In this document: one piece after another, positions 7,928-16,692 of the stretch
Position numbering within the stretch: the first letter of the stretch is position 1
How the letters are laid out: every line of letters starts with the position of its first letter
Origin: DAOUAT01 sp964551735
GTDB lineage: Bacteria; Chloroflexota; Anaerolineae; CG2-30-64-16
DNA length: 64,000 bases
Reading direction: 5' to 3'
Assembly (NCBI GenBank): GCA_964551735.1
Contig: CAZKEF010000023.1
Location: 1-64,000, forward strand
Made by a program: the position numbers and the translations under genes
Notes under the pieces: generated by a model
Databases searched by the model: none
What the model was told of the DNA's origin: nothing
What the model saw: the letters and a program-made list of their open reading frames with translations, nothing else

Positions 7928-9052
7928 ATGGCTGAAATCAGGCTCGAGGGCGTTACCAAACGCTACGGAAAGCTCACTGCCGTTTCAGAGATGACGGTAA
8001 CGGCGCGACAGGGCGAATTCCTCGTCCTTTTCGGGCCGGCTGGGGCCGGGAAGACGACCACGCTCAAGTTGATCGCCGGCCTCGAGCCGTTGGACGATGG
8101 GCGCATCTTCTTTGACGACCGGCCGATGGCGGAAATTGACACCCCTGATCGCAACGTGGCGATGGCCTTCGAGAACTACGCTTTGTATCCCCACCTGTCC
8201 GTGTTCGAGAACATCGCCTTTCCCCTGCAAGTTCCGGGGCGGCGCGGGCAACACAGCAAGGCCGACGTCGAGCGCCGGGTCAAAGAGATCGCTCAGGTGC
8301 TCCAGATTGATTCGTTGCTGCAGCGCACCCCCCGCGCCCTCAGCGGCGGGCAGCGGCAGCGGGTTGCGCTCGGGCGGTGCCTGATCCGCGAGCCGGCGGT
8401 CACGCTGCTGGACGAGCCGATTGCCCACCTGGACGCCAAACTGCGTCACCGCATGTACGCCGAGCTGAAACGCATCCAGCACGACCGCGGGACGACGACC
8501 CTCTATGCGACGCCAGCCCAGACGGAAGCGATGGCGATGGCAGACCGGATCGTGGTCATCTTCAGCGGCAAGGTGCAGCAGGTGGGCACGCCGCGCGAGC
8601 TCTACGAGCGGCCGGTGTCCGTGGATGTCGCGCGTTTCGGCGGCGATCAAACCATGAACATCCTGCCAGCGCGCCTGGTTTCGACGAACGGCCACATGGC
8701 ATTCGACCTGGCGGGCCACCTGGTTCCGCTCGACGAGTGTACGCGCGACGCTCTGCTCGACAGCGGCGTAGGCCAGGATGTTCTCATCGGCGTGCGGCCG
8801 CCCGATGTGGCCTCCGATCTGCAGGGCGTTCCGCACTCGATACCCGCCACGGTGTACGCGGTCGAGCACTCGGGCCGCCAGCCGCTTGTGACGGCGCAGT
8901 TCGGCCAGCACCTGGTGGAGTTGATCTCTGAGTGCCTGGCCACCGCGCCGGTTGGCACACCGCTCTGGTTGTCGTTCGAGCACTGCCGCCTGTATGTGTT
9001 CGATGCGGCGACGTCGAAGTTAGTCGCCACCGCCAACATGGGAGATAATTAG
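7928..9052 (+). CDS. ABC transporter ATPase, MalK/UgpC family, switch histidine missing
   Basis: This second ATPase of the same transporter has 374 residues. Walker A is GPAGAGKTT (about 36-44), the signature is intact (LSGGQRQRV, about 138) and Walker B ends LDEP. The H-loop, normally VTHDQTEA, reads ATPAQTEA (about 194), so the switch histidine that positions the gamma-phosphate is replaced by Pro. The C-terminal half resembles the MalK regulatory domain. Both ATPases also have Glu where the Q-loop usually has Gln (FENYALYPH here). The defects of the two subunits fall into the same composite site, which suggests a specialised heterodimer and not random decay. Confidence 0.88.
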   Translation: MAEIRLEGVTKRYGKLTAVSEMTVTARQGEFLVLFGPAGAGKTTTLKLIAGLEPLDDGRIFFDDRPMAEIDTPDRNVAMAFENYALYPHLSVFENIAFPLQVPGRRGQHSKADVERRVKEIAQVLQIDSLLQRTPRALSGGQRQRVALGRCLIREPAVTLLDEPIAHLDAKLRHRMYAELKRIQHDRGTTTLYATPAQTEAMAMADRIVVIFSGKVQQVGTPRELYERPVSVDVARFGGDQTMNILPARLVSTNGHMAFDLAGHLVPLDECTRDALLDSGVGQDVLIGVRPPDVASDLQGVPHSIPATVYAVEHSGRQPLVTAQFGQHLVELISECLATAPVGTPLWLSFEHCRLYVFDAATSKLVATANMGDN

Positions 9053-9055
9053 CCG

Positions 9056-9538
9056 GTGAGCGGTTCAGCGGATTTCCGGGTGCCGGAGGAGCTGGTTGTC
9101 GTACACATGGCGGCAGCCACAGCGGTTGAGGTTATTCAACGGCTCGGCGGCGTGCTGGTGGCGCACGGCTATGTGCGGCCCAGCTTTATTGCTGCCGCCA
9201 TCAGCCGGGAGGAGACGTGCCCGACCGGGCTGCCGACCCTCGGCCTCGGCTCGGCGATCCCGCACGCGGGCGTCGAGCATACGCTCAGGCCTGGCATCGC
9301 CATCGCCACCCTGGCGCAGCCGGTGGCCTGGGGCGAGCTGGGGGACCCGGAGAGCCTGCTCGACGTCTCCATCGTGTTTATGCTCTCGGTCACCGAACCG
9401 GAGGCGCAGGTCTACCTGCTGCGCTCCATCGTTTCGGTCTACCGCGATGAGGCCGCGTTGCGCCGGCTCTATGCGGCTACCGACCCTGCTCAGATCGCCA
9501 GCGCGGTGAACGAGGCGCTGGCGCAGCCCAACCCTTGA
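9056..9538 (+). CDS. PTS EIIA component, galactitol/fructose type
   Basis: This 160-residue cytoplasmic EIIA takes phosphate from HPr and passes it to EIIB. The active-site region GSAIPHAGVEH holds the phosphorylatable His70 and a second His75. It starts at GTG 9056, 3 bases after the ABC ATPase stop, with GGGAG upstream. EIIB and EIIC follow, so a complete PTS permease is encoded in the same transcript as a complete ABC transporter. The nearest ptsH and ptsI copies (1140-1661) are decayed, so HPr and enzyme I must come from elsewhere, probably the HPr at 63743 and genes beyond it. Confidence 0.82.
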   Translation: MSGSADFRVPEELVVVHMAAATAVEVIQRLGGVLVAHGYVRPSFIAAAISREETCPTGLPTLGLGSAIPHAGVEHTLRPGIAIATLAQPVAWGELGDPESLLDVSIVFMLSVTEPEAQVYLLRSIVSVYRDEAALRRLYAATDPAQIASAVNEALAQPNP

Positions 9539-9553
9539 AGAAGAGGAGCAACC

Positions 9554-9841
9554 ATGTCGAAGAAGATCGTTACTGCCTGTGGCCTGGCCTGTTCCATGGC
9601 GCCGTTGATCGCCGAAAAGGTGAGGGAGCGGCTCAAGAAAGAGAAGGTGACCGGCGTCGAGGTGGTCACCGCAAAGGTGCCGGAGTTGGCCACCGCGGCG
9701 CAGGATGCGCTGTGCATCGTCACGACCGTCAAGATCCGCCAGAATCTGGGCGTCCCCATCATAGATGGCAGCGATTTCGTGATGGGGCTGGATGGCGACG
9801 ACGCCCTGGACGAAGTCATGCGGATCGTGAAGGGCAAGTAA
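9554..9841 (+). CDS. PTS EIIB component, galactitol (GatB) type
   Basis: This 95-residue EIIB phosphorylates the incoming sugar from a phosphocysteine. The N-terminal P-loop-like motif TACGLACSMAP places the active cysteine at residue 9, as in GatB-type proteins; a second cysteine at 13 is unusual. The length is normal. AAGAGGAG precedes ATG 9554. It lies 15 bases after EIIA and about 170 bases before EIIC; that spacer holds no gene. Confidence 0.84.
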   Translation: MSKKIVTACGLACSMAPLIAEKVRERLKKEKVTGVEVVTAKVPELATAAQDALCIVTTVKIRQNLGVPIIDGSDFVMGLDGDDALDEVMRIVKGK

Positions 9842-10012
9842 GCGGCGCTAGCGCGCGCCGCGCAGCAGCTTGCTTTAAGCTAATCACAGAAGCAGATCGG
9901 TCACAGCACCACCTGATTCGGCCCTTGGGGGCGGGCCGGTTTGCTTCGACGCGCAATTCATCAACTGATCACCACCGTTTTATCCTCAGCAAGCCACCAA
10001 AGGAGGGGCGCC

Positions 10013-11287
10013 ATGAACATTACTGGATTCTTCGCCGATGTCGCTATCTTGCCCGCAGCAGCCACCACTGCTATCGTCGTCTTCCTTTTGAGCGTCATCA
10101 TCCGTCAGCCGGTCAAGAAGGCCATCCAGGGTGGCATCAAGGTCGGCATGGGTGCGCTGGCGATGTTCGGCCTGACCTACCTGGCCGTCCGCTTTTTCAC
10201 GCCGGCCGTGCTCGGCGCGGCGCAGAATTTGGGCGGCTCTTTCAACAAGCTGACCCTCGTGGATGTCGGCTGGTCCAACGCCGCCGGGGTGCTGGTCAAC
10301 CCGTTGATCTGGGTCAACATCCTCTTGATGGTCGCGGTCAACATCGGCCTGATCTGGATTCGGGCCACCAAGACGCTCTACGTTGATTTCCCCTGCATGT
10401 GGCGCGGGGTCTGGACGGGCATGGTCGTCTGGTATGCCACGAACAGCTACTGGTGGGGCACGCTGGCTATGATCATCTTCCTGGTCAGTGATGTGTTTCT
10501 GGCCGATTGGAACGCCAAACGCCTCCAGGACTTCCACGAGTTTTCAGCCACGGCCAGCTTCCCGAACTCGCAAAACGCCTTCATCCTGGCGGCACCCCTC
10601 GCCTGGGTGCTGGCGCGCATTCCGGGATTGAACAAGGCCAACATCAAGACCGAGTGGGTGGAGAAGAATCTGGGCTTCTTCGCCGAGCCGTTGGTTCTGG
10701 GTTTCATCACCGGCACGGTGTTGGGCTTGCTGGCGGGCTTCGACGTGCTCTCGGCCATGGTGGTTGGCATCGTCTCGGGCATGATGTTTCACGTCTGGCC
10801 GATGGCGCTCGGCGTCACCTTCGAAGGCTGGGCGGTCTTCAACGAAGGGCTGCGCAAGCTTCTCGTGAAGTGGTTCAAGGGCAAGCGTGAAGTGTACGTG
10901 GCCGTGGATACCAGCGTGCTGCTGGCGCATCCGACCGTGGGCGTTTCCACCACGTTGATGTATCCCATCGCGTTCCTGCTCTCGATCTTCGTGCCCGGCA
11001 TCGGCATCTTCCCGATCATCAGTGTGCAGATCATCCAGTGGTGGATGGCGCACATCACCGGCTGGACCAAGGGCAACATCATCCATAACCTGATCATCTG
11101 CTCTCTGCTCGTGGTGTTGTATGGGCTGGCCGCCACCGCGATGGCCGAGCCGTACACCTTCTGGGCCAACTTCTACAACATGATCCCGAAGGAGCTGGCC
11201 GGCACCGTCCAGGTCACGAACTGGGACGGTGGCGGCGACCTGCGCATCTGGCTGCTCTACAAGCTGTTTGCGTTGATCGGTCGCTAG
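10013..11287 (+). CDS. PTS EIIC component, galactitol (GatC) type
   Basis: This 424-residue membrane channel is the sugar-selective part of the PTS. It has about ten hydrophobic segments, and the overall pattern matches the EIIC galactitol family (PTS_EIIC_GAT), including a central amphipathic stretch with PLAWVLARIPGLNK and a later segment DTSVLLAHPTVGVSTT, which has counterparts in the second EIIC at 61712. ATG 10013 is chosen for its AGGAGG site; upstream codons are not membrane-like. The substrate is probably a polyol or related sugar. The gene is followed after 11 bases by a UroD-family gene. Confidence 0.85.
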   Translation: MNITGFFADVAILPAAATTAIVVFLLSVIIRQPVKKAIQGGIKVGMGALAMFGLTYLAVRFFTPAVLGAAQNLGGSFNKLTLVDVGWSNAAGVLVNPLIWVNILLMVAVNIGLIWIRATKTLYVDFPCMWRGVWTGMVVWYATNSYWWGTLAMIIFLVSDVFLADWNAKRLQDFHEFSATASFPNSQNAFILAAPLAWVLARIPGLNKANIKTEWVEKNLGFFAEPLVLGFITGTVLGLLAGFDVLSAMVVGIVSGMMFHVWPMALGVTFEGWAVFNEGLRKLLVKWFKGKREVYVAVDTSVLLAHPTVGVSTTLMYPIAFLLSIFVPGIGIFPIISVQIIQWWMAHITGWTKGNIIHNLIICSLLVVLYGLAATAMAEPYTFWANFYNMIPKELAGTVQVTNWDGGGDLRIWLLYKLFALIGR

Positions 11288-11298
11288 GAGGCGCCGCT

Positions 11299-12447
11299 AT
11301 GGCCGGGATGACACCGCGCGCGCGTGTGCGCGCCGCGCTCGATCACCGCCAGCCCGATCGCGTGCCTGTGTGTGTGGGTGGCACGGGCGGCAAGATCACC
11401 GAGTCCCGCATGGACCTGCTCAAGCGGCATTTCGGCATCTCGGGTGACGTCGAGCCGGTGCTCGTCGGGCCGCAGATGATGCGGCTGGATAACCGTGTGC
11501 TGGACGCGCTGGGCGCCGACGTGCGCTACCTCACGATGCGGCCGCCCACGGGGTTTCGGGCGCGCACAGCTCCCGATGGCGGCTGGTACTACGACTGGGG
11601 GCTGATTTATCGCGAGCACGGCGACGGGAAGATGTACGAATACACCAACCAGCCCCTGGCCGACGCGACCATCGAGAGCCTGGCCGACTTGCCGCTGCCG
11701 GATGCCGGCGATCCGGCCCGTTGGGCGGGGCTGCGGGCAGAAGCGGAACGCCTGCACCGCGAGACAGACTATGCGCTCGCGGCATACCGGCCGAAGTACA
11801 ACGGCCTGTTCGAGCTGTGTCAGGTGCTGCGCGGCACGGAGCGCCTCTTCACCGACATGGTGCTGCAGCCGGACTTCGTTGAGGCGCTCTTCTGGCGCGT
11901 GGGGGCTGGACTCAAGGCGTTGTATCTGGCGCAGCTCGATGCGGTGGGCGAATTCGTCGAGTGGGTGGAGATGGGGGATGATCTGGGCTCGCAGGCGGGC
12001 CCGCTGATCTCCCCCGCGACGTACCGTTCCCTGCTCAAGCCGGTGCATGCCGATCTGATCCGGGCCATCAAGGCGCATTCGCCCACCGTGCGGGTGATGT
12101 ATCACACGTGCGGGGCGATCCGCCGCTTCCTGCCGGACCTCATCGAGATCGGCGTTGACATTCTGAATCCGATTCAAGTGGCCGCGAAGGGGATGGATCC
12201 GGCGCTCATCAAAGCTGAGGCCGGCGATCGCCTGTGCTTCCTGGGCGGCGTTGATGCTCAGCACTTGCTGCCGGCCGGCCGGCCGGCCGAAGTGCGGGAT
12301 GAGGTGCACCGGCGCATCCAGGAGCTGGGGCCGGGCGGCGGCTACATCCTGGCCCCGTCGCACAACATCGGCGATGACGTGCCGCTGGAGAATATCCTGG
12401 CCTTCTTCGACGCGGCGCGCGAGTACGGCCCCTATCCGTTGCAGTGA
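11299..12447 (+). CDS. UroD/MtaA-family protein
   Basis: This 382-residue UroD-superfamily TIM-barrel protein starts with MTPRARVRAALDHRQPDRVP. His269-x-Cys271 (YHTCGA) matches the zinc-binding pair of methylcobamide:CoM methyltransferases, and His355 in LAPSHN stands where those enzymes have their third ligand, a Cys. The protein is clearly paralogous to the one at 1664-2806 (both have a GGVD motif and VPLENILAFF). It sits between the PTS EIIC and another UroD-family gene in the same operon. A heme role is unlikely because no heme gene is near; methyl or decarboxylation chemistry on a sugar-derived compound is conceivable but unproven. Confidence 0.78.
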   Translation: MAGMTPRARVRAALDHRQPDRVPVCVGGTGGKITESRMDLLKRHFGISGDVEPVLVGPQMMRLDNRVLDALGADVRYLTMRPPTGFRARTAPDGGWYYDWGLIYREHGDGKMYEYTNQPLADATIESLADLPLPDAGDPARWAGLRAEAERLHRETDYALAAYRPKYNGLFELCQVLRGTERLFTDMVLQPDFVEALFWRVGAGLKALYLAQLDAVGEFVEWVEMGDDLGSQAGPLISPATYRSLLKPVHADLIRAIKAHSPTVRVMYHTCGAIRRFLPDLIEIGVDILNPIQVAAKGMDPALIKAEAGDRLCFLGGVDAQHLLPAGRPAEVRDEVHRRIQELGPGGGYILAPSHNIGDDVPLENILAFFDAAREYGPYPLQ

Positions 12448-12451
12448 GGGC

Positions 12452-13648
12452 ATGATGACCTCTGAGTTGACTTCACGTGAACGCGTGCGCCTGGCGCTGA
12501 ACCATCAGGAGCCGGATCGCGTTCCCATTGACATCACCTGGACCAAAGTCCCTTACGCCGATACGCGGCGCGTCCTGGGCCTGCCGCCCGAGGTGCTGAA
12601 GCCGGATGTCTGGGACCGGGTCAAGCCGGGGCTGGACGCAATCGAGCACCTCAGCGTGGATTTCATCTGGGTGGGATTGCGCGGCCCACGGTCGCGGCCG
12701 CCCTTCAGCTTCGATATGCACGAATGGACAGATGAGTGGGGCGTGACCTTCCGAAAGGTCACCCGGCCCGATCAGGGCGATCAGTTCGAGATCCAGGACT
12801 GGCCGATCAAGGAGCCCGCGCGCGCGCTCCTTGACGCCTACGCGTGGCCCGACCCGGTGGATCCTGCGCGTTACGAGGGCGTGGCCGACCAGGTGCGCCA
12901 CCTGTACGAGACGACCGATTACGCGCTCTGCGGCCGGCTGGGCGACAGCATCTGGGAGCAGGGCAACTACTCGGCCGGGCAGGCGCAGTGGCTCATGTAC
13001 GTCGCGACCAACCCGGACTTCTGCCAGGATCTGATGGCGCGCGCGGCGGCCATCCAAAAGCGCGTCTACATGGAAGGGCTGGCGCACATCGGCAAGTACC
13101 TGTCGGTGATCCGGTTGGGCGGCGAGGACTTCGGCATCCAGACGGGGATGCTGATCTCCCCGCGCGCATTTCGCAGCCTGGTGAAGCCGATCCTGAAGGA
13201 TGTCTACCTGGCCGTCAAGGAGCGCTTGGCGGACCTGGGCAACTATGACTGCAAACTGATGCTGCACTCTTGCGGCGCGGTGGCGCCCATCATCCCGGAT
13301 CTGATCGAAATCGGGGTTGACGTGCTCGACCCGGTGCAGACGCGGGCCAAAGGGATGAACGCGCTGGCGCTCAAGGAGGCCTACGGCGATCGCCTGTCGT
13401 TCCACGGCGGGTTGGACACGCAGGGTGTGTTGCCGTTCGGGACCGAGGAGGATGTGGCGGAAGAGGTGCGGCGCAAGATCCAGATGTTTGCGCCGGGCGG
13501 CGGCTATATCCTCTGTCCGACGCACAACCTGCAGGCGGACGTGCCCGGCCAGAACGCGGTGGCGCTGGTCCAGGCAGGTCTTGCGCATGGCCGCTATCCG
13601 ATCGAACGCACCTACGAGCGTACGTTCCTGCTTGGCCTGGATCACTGA
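12452..13648 (+). CDS. UroD-family protein, second in tandem
   Basis: This 398-residue UroD-superfamily protein starts with TSRERVRLALNHQEPDRVPI; ATG 12452 or 12455 both fit, 4-7 bases after the previous stop. It retains HSCGAV (His-x-Cys) and a later LCPTHN with His at the third-ligand position. It differs from its neighbour by an insert around residues 60-110 (FDMHEWTDEWGVTF) and by TWTKV in place of GGTG near the N-terminus, so the two probably handle different ligands. It is followed by an aldo/keto reductase in the same operon. Confidence 0.78.
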   Translation: MMTSELTSRERVRLALNHQEPDRVPIDITWTKVPYADTRRVLGLPPEVLKPDVWDRVKPGLDAIEHLSVDFIWVGLRGPRSRPPFSFDMHEWTDEWGVTFRKVTRPDQGDQFEIQDWPIKEPARALLDAYAWPDPVDPARYEGVADQVRHLYETTDYALCGRLGDSIWEQGNYSAGQAQWLMYVATNPDFCQDLMARAAAIQKRVYMEGLAHIGKYLSVIRLGGEDFGIQTGMLISPRAFRSLVKPILKDVYLAVKERLADLGNYDCKLMLHSCGAVAPIIPDLIEIGVDVLDPVQTRAKGMNALALKEAYGDRLSFHGGLDTQGVLPFGTEEDVAEEVRRKIQMFAPGGGYILCPTHNLQADVPGQNAVALVQAGLAHGRYPIERTYERTFLLGLDH

Positions 13649-13667
13649 ACCCCAGGAGGTATCGGCG

Positions 13668-14666
13668 ATGGACTACGTCAACCTGGGCTGCACCGGTTTG
13701 AAGGTTTCGCGGCTTTGTTTTGGGATGATGTCCTTCGGCTCGCCGGAGTGGAAGCTGGCCGCCTGGACCCGCCCCGCGGCGGAGGCCGAGCCGTATGTCC
13801 GGCGCGCGCTGGAGGCCGGCATCAACTTCTTCGACACGGCGGATGTATACTCCAACGGCCTATCAGAAGAAGTCACGGGCCGTCTGCTCAGGGAATACGC
13901 CCGGCGGGACGAGGTCGTGATCGCGACCAAGGTTTTTTTCGGCGCGCACCTCGACGCAGGGCCGAAGCCGAATCAAATTGGCTTGTCGCGCAAGCACATT
14001 TTCGAGGAAGTGGATGCTTCGCTGAAGCGGCTCGGCCTCGAATATGTTGACATCCTCTACATTCACCGTTGGGACGCCGCGACGCCTATCGAGGAAACGA
14101 TGGCGGCGCTGCACGACCTGGTGCGGGCGGGTAAAGTCCTTTACCTGGGCGCGTCCAGCATGTACGCCTGGCAGTTCGCGAAGGCGCAGTACACCGCGCG
14201 ACTCAATGGCCTGACCCCCTTCGTTGTCATGCAGAACCACTATAACCTGGTGTATCGCGAGGAGGAAAGGGAGATGATTCCGTTCTGCGTAGACCAGGGG
14301 GTGGGCATCGTGCCGTGGAGCCCGCTGGCGCGCGGCTTCTTGACGGGCAACCGGACGCGCGACCATCAGCCGGTCACCGAGCGGGGCCGCACCGACACGT
14401 GGGCCCACAACGCCTACGCGCTTGACTCAGATTTCGATGTGGCCGATGCGGTGCAGCAGGTGGCCGCGGCGCGCGGCTGCACCCCCGCCCAGATCGCACT
14501 GGCGTGGGTGTTAAGCAAGCCGTTTGTAACGGCTCCGATCCTGGGCGTGACGAAGTCCCATCATCTCGAAGAGGCGCTGGTGGCTGCGACGATCAAGCTC
14601 GGCGCCGATGAGGTTTCTCGTTTGGAGCAGCATTACCGTCCGCATCCCGCCGCCGGGCCGATGTGA
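13668..14666 (+). CDS. Aldo/keto reductase
   Basis: This 332-residue NAD(P)H-dependent aldo/keto reductase has a TIM barrel with the usual catalytic set: Asp and Tyr in FFDTADVYSNG, Lys in VVIATKVFF and His in LYIHRWD. The C-terminal IALAWVLSKPFVTAPILGV segment binds the cofactor. ATG 13668 follows CCAGGAGG; upstream codons belong to another frame of the preceding gene. Its place after transport and UroD-family genes suggests oxidation or reduction of a sugar or sugar acid. It differs from the second AKR at 38460. Confidence 0.85.
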   Translation: MDYVNLGCTGLKVSRLCFGMMSFGSPEWKLAAWTRPAAEAEPYVRRALEAGINFFDTADVYSNGLSEEVTGRLLREYARRDEVVIATKVFFGAHLDAGPKPNQIGLSRKHIFEEVDASLKRLGLEYVDILYIHRWDAATPIEETMAALHDLVRAGKVLYLGASSMYAWQFAKAQYTARLNGLTPFVVMQNHYNLVYREEEREMIPFCVDQGVGIVPWSPLARGFLTGNRTRDHQPVTERGRTDTWAHNAYALDSDFDVADAVQQVAAARGCTPAQIALAWVLSKPFVTAPILGVTKSHHLEEALVAATIKLGADEVSRLEQHYRPHPAAGPM

Positions 14667-14675
14667 GGTGGTTCG

Positions 14676-15659
14676 ATGTCAAGGGCAAGCCCTTCACCAG
14701 CCGAGCAACTCCAGTTGACGGCCAACGTGGCGCAGTGGTATTATGTGGAAGGGTTGTCACAGGAGAAGGTCGGCGAGCGCGCTGGTCTGACGCGAATCGC
14801 AGTGAGCCGGTTATTGGATGAAGCAAAGCGGCTCAAGATCGTTGAGATCGCGATCCGGCCGCCGATCCCCACCGTGTCGGAGTTGGAAGCGCGACTGACA
14901 CACAGCTTCGGCCTGCGGCAGGCGCGCGTGCTCGAACGCCGGAATGCCACCGATGGCGAAGCGCTCCATGCCCTGGGCCACTTGGGCGCGTTGGCGCTGG
15001 CGGACCTGCTGAAGAACGACATGGTGTTGGGGGTGGCGTGGGGGACGACCAGCCAGGCCGTCGTGCGCGCCCTGGCCCCGGCAACGCTGACCGGTGTGCG
15101 GGTGGTGCAACTGGTGGGCAGTGTCGGCATGTCCTATCGGCCCATAGATGCGGCCGAGCAGGTGCGTCACGCGGCGCGCGTGTTGGGCGCACAGCACTTC
15201 TACATCAATGCGCCGTTGATCGTGAGCTCGCCCGCGGTGGCGGCGGCCCTGCGCGTGGATCACTCGATTGCCGAGGTGTTGGACCTTGCGGGGCGCTCCG
15301 ATGCGGCGTTGCTGGGGATCGGCACGACAGACCCGGAAAGCTCCACGACGCATCAGGCCGGTTATCTCTCGCGCGAGGAGCTGGCTGCACTGCGTGCCGC
15401 CGGCGCGGTAGGCGCGTTCTGCCAGTTCTACTTCGACCTCCAGGGCCAGCGTTGCCCGGCGCGCCGGTTAGAAGAGTGCGCCATCGGGATCTCGTGGGAG
15501 GACCTCCACCGCTTCGGCGTGGTGGTGGCCGTAGCTGGTGGCCGCCAGAAAGCGCGCGCCATCCTGGGTGCGTTGCGGACAGGCATCCCGGATGTGTTGG
15601 TGACGGATGATGTGGCGGCCGAGGAGGTGTTGGCGTTGCGGCAGGCGCACCCCGGTTGA
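14676..15659 (+). CDS. SorC-family sugar-responsive transcriptional regulator
   Basis: This 327-residue regulator has an N-terminal helix-turn-helix (about residues 24-50, EKVGERAGLTRIAVSRLL) and a large C-terminal SorC/DeoR-type sugar-phosphate-binding domain with GVAWGTT and an ITD-like end (VLVTDDVAAEEVL). Such proteins usually repress or activate sugar operons according to a phosphosugar. It lies at the end of the ABC/PTS operon, 9 bases after the reductase and 70 bases before a paralog. The helix-turn-helix differs from those of the other two SorC proteins, so the three may bind different sites. Confidence 0.88.
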   Translation: MSRASPSPAEQLQLTANVAQWYYVEGLSQEKVGERAGLTRIAVSRLLDEAKRLKIVEIAIRPPIPTVSELEARLTHSFGLRQARVLERRNATDGEALHALGHLGALALADLLKNDMVLGVAWGTTSQAVVRALAPATLTGVRVVQLVGSVGMSYRPIDAAEQVRHAARVLGAQHFYINAPLIVSSPAVAAALRVDHSIAEVLDLAGRSDAALLGIGTTDPESSTTHQAGYLSREELAALRAAGAVGAFCQFYFDLQGQRCPARRLEECAIGISWEDLHRFGVVVAVAGGRQKARAILGALRTGIPDVLVTDDVAAEEVLALRQAHPG

Positions 15660-15729
15660 GGTTCGCGGGTCGGCGGTTCATAGCGTTGGCGTTGTTGGGA
15701 ACGAAAATTCGACGTTTGGAGATACAAGG

Positions 15730-16692
15730 ATGCCCGAGCAGATATCATTGGATCGTTTGCAACTGATCGCTGAGATCGCCAAACATTACTACTTGAACGG
15801 GCTGTCGCAAGATGAGATCTCCAAGCTTGTCGGTCTGTCCCGGCCTTCGATTTCGCGATTGCTTCTCGAAGGCCGCGAGTTGGGCATCGTCGAGATCCGC
15901 GTCAACCCGCCGATCCCCACTGTCCCCGCGCTCGAAGAGCAGTTGGTGCATAAGTTCAACCTGCAGGAGGCGCACGTCCTGGAGTGCCGGAACAGCAGTG
16001 ATGACGAAGTGCGCCGCCAGCTCGGCCGCCTGGCGGTGATGACGCTGGACAGGACCTTGCAGGACGGGATGACCCTGGGACTGTCGTGGGGCACTACGGT
16101 CCACGCGGTGATCCGAGAGCTGCGCCCCCGACGCCTGCCCAACGTGAAAGTGGTGCAGCTGATCGGCGGGGTCGGGGCGCCCCACGCTACGATTGATGGC
16201 CCCGAACAGGTGCGCCGGGCGGGCGAGTTGTTCGGGGCACAGCATTACTACCTCAACGCGCCCATGCGTGTGGATAGCGCCAGCGTCGCCCAGGCCCTCC
16301 GGAACGATCATTCCGTCCGTGAGGTGCTGGATCTGGCGAAACAGTCGGACGTGGCGCTCGTCGGCATCGGCTCGATCGTCCCCAGCGTGTCCACCCAATA
16401 TCACTCCGGCTACATCTCGTACGATGAACTGCGCCGGCTCGACCGTACCGGCACGGTCGGCGCGATCTGCGCGTCCTTCTTCAATTTGGACGGGGAATAT
16501 ATCGAAGTTCCCTGGTTCAACTCCTGCGTGATCGGCGTGGAATGGGCGGACCTGAACCGGGTTCCCACCGTCATTGCGGTGGCGCTCGGAAAGCTCAAGG
16601 CGCCCGCCGTCCTCGGTGCAGTGCGCAGCGGCGTGGTGGATCGGCTGATTATTGACGATCTCGCGGCCGAGGCGGTCCTGGCATTGGTGTGA
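15730..16692 (+). CDS. SorC-family sugar-responsive transcriptional regulator, tandem paralog
   Basis: This 320-residue regulator has the same layout: helix-turn-helix near residues 18-45 (QDEISKLVGLSRPSISRLL) and a SorC ligand-binding domain with GLSWGTT and QLIGGVGAP. ATG 15730 is chosen because the conserved region follows at once; longer in-frame upstream codons overlap the previous gene. It is the last gene of the plus-strand operon. Its TGA is immediately followed by the TCA complement of the next gene's stop, leaving no intergenic base between the convergent operons. Confidence 0.88.
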   Translation: MPEQISLDRLQLIAEIAKHYYLNGLSQDEISKLVGLSRPSISRLLLEGRELGIVEIRVNPPIPTVPALEEQLVHKFNLQEAHVLECRNSSDDEVRRQLGRLAVMTLDRTLQDGMTLGLSWGTTVHAVIRELRPRRLPNVKVVQLIGGVGAPHATIDGPEQVRRAGELFGAQHYYLNAPMRVDSASVAQALRNDHSVREVLDLAKQSDVALVGIGSIVPSVSTQYHSGYISYDELRRLDRTGTVGAICASFFNLDGEYIEVPWFNSCVIGVEWADLNRVPTVIAVALGKLKAPAVLGAVRSGVVDRLIIDDLAAEAVLALV

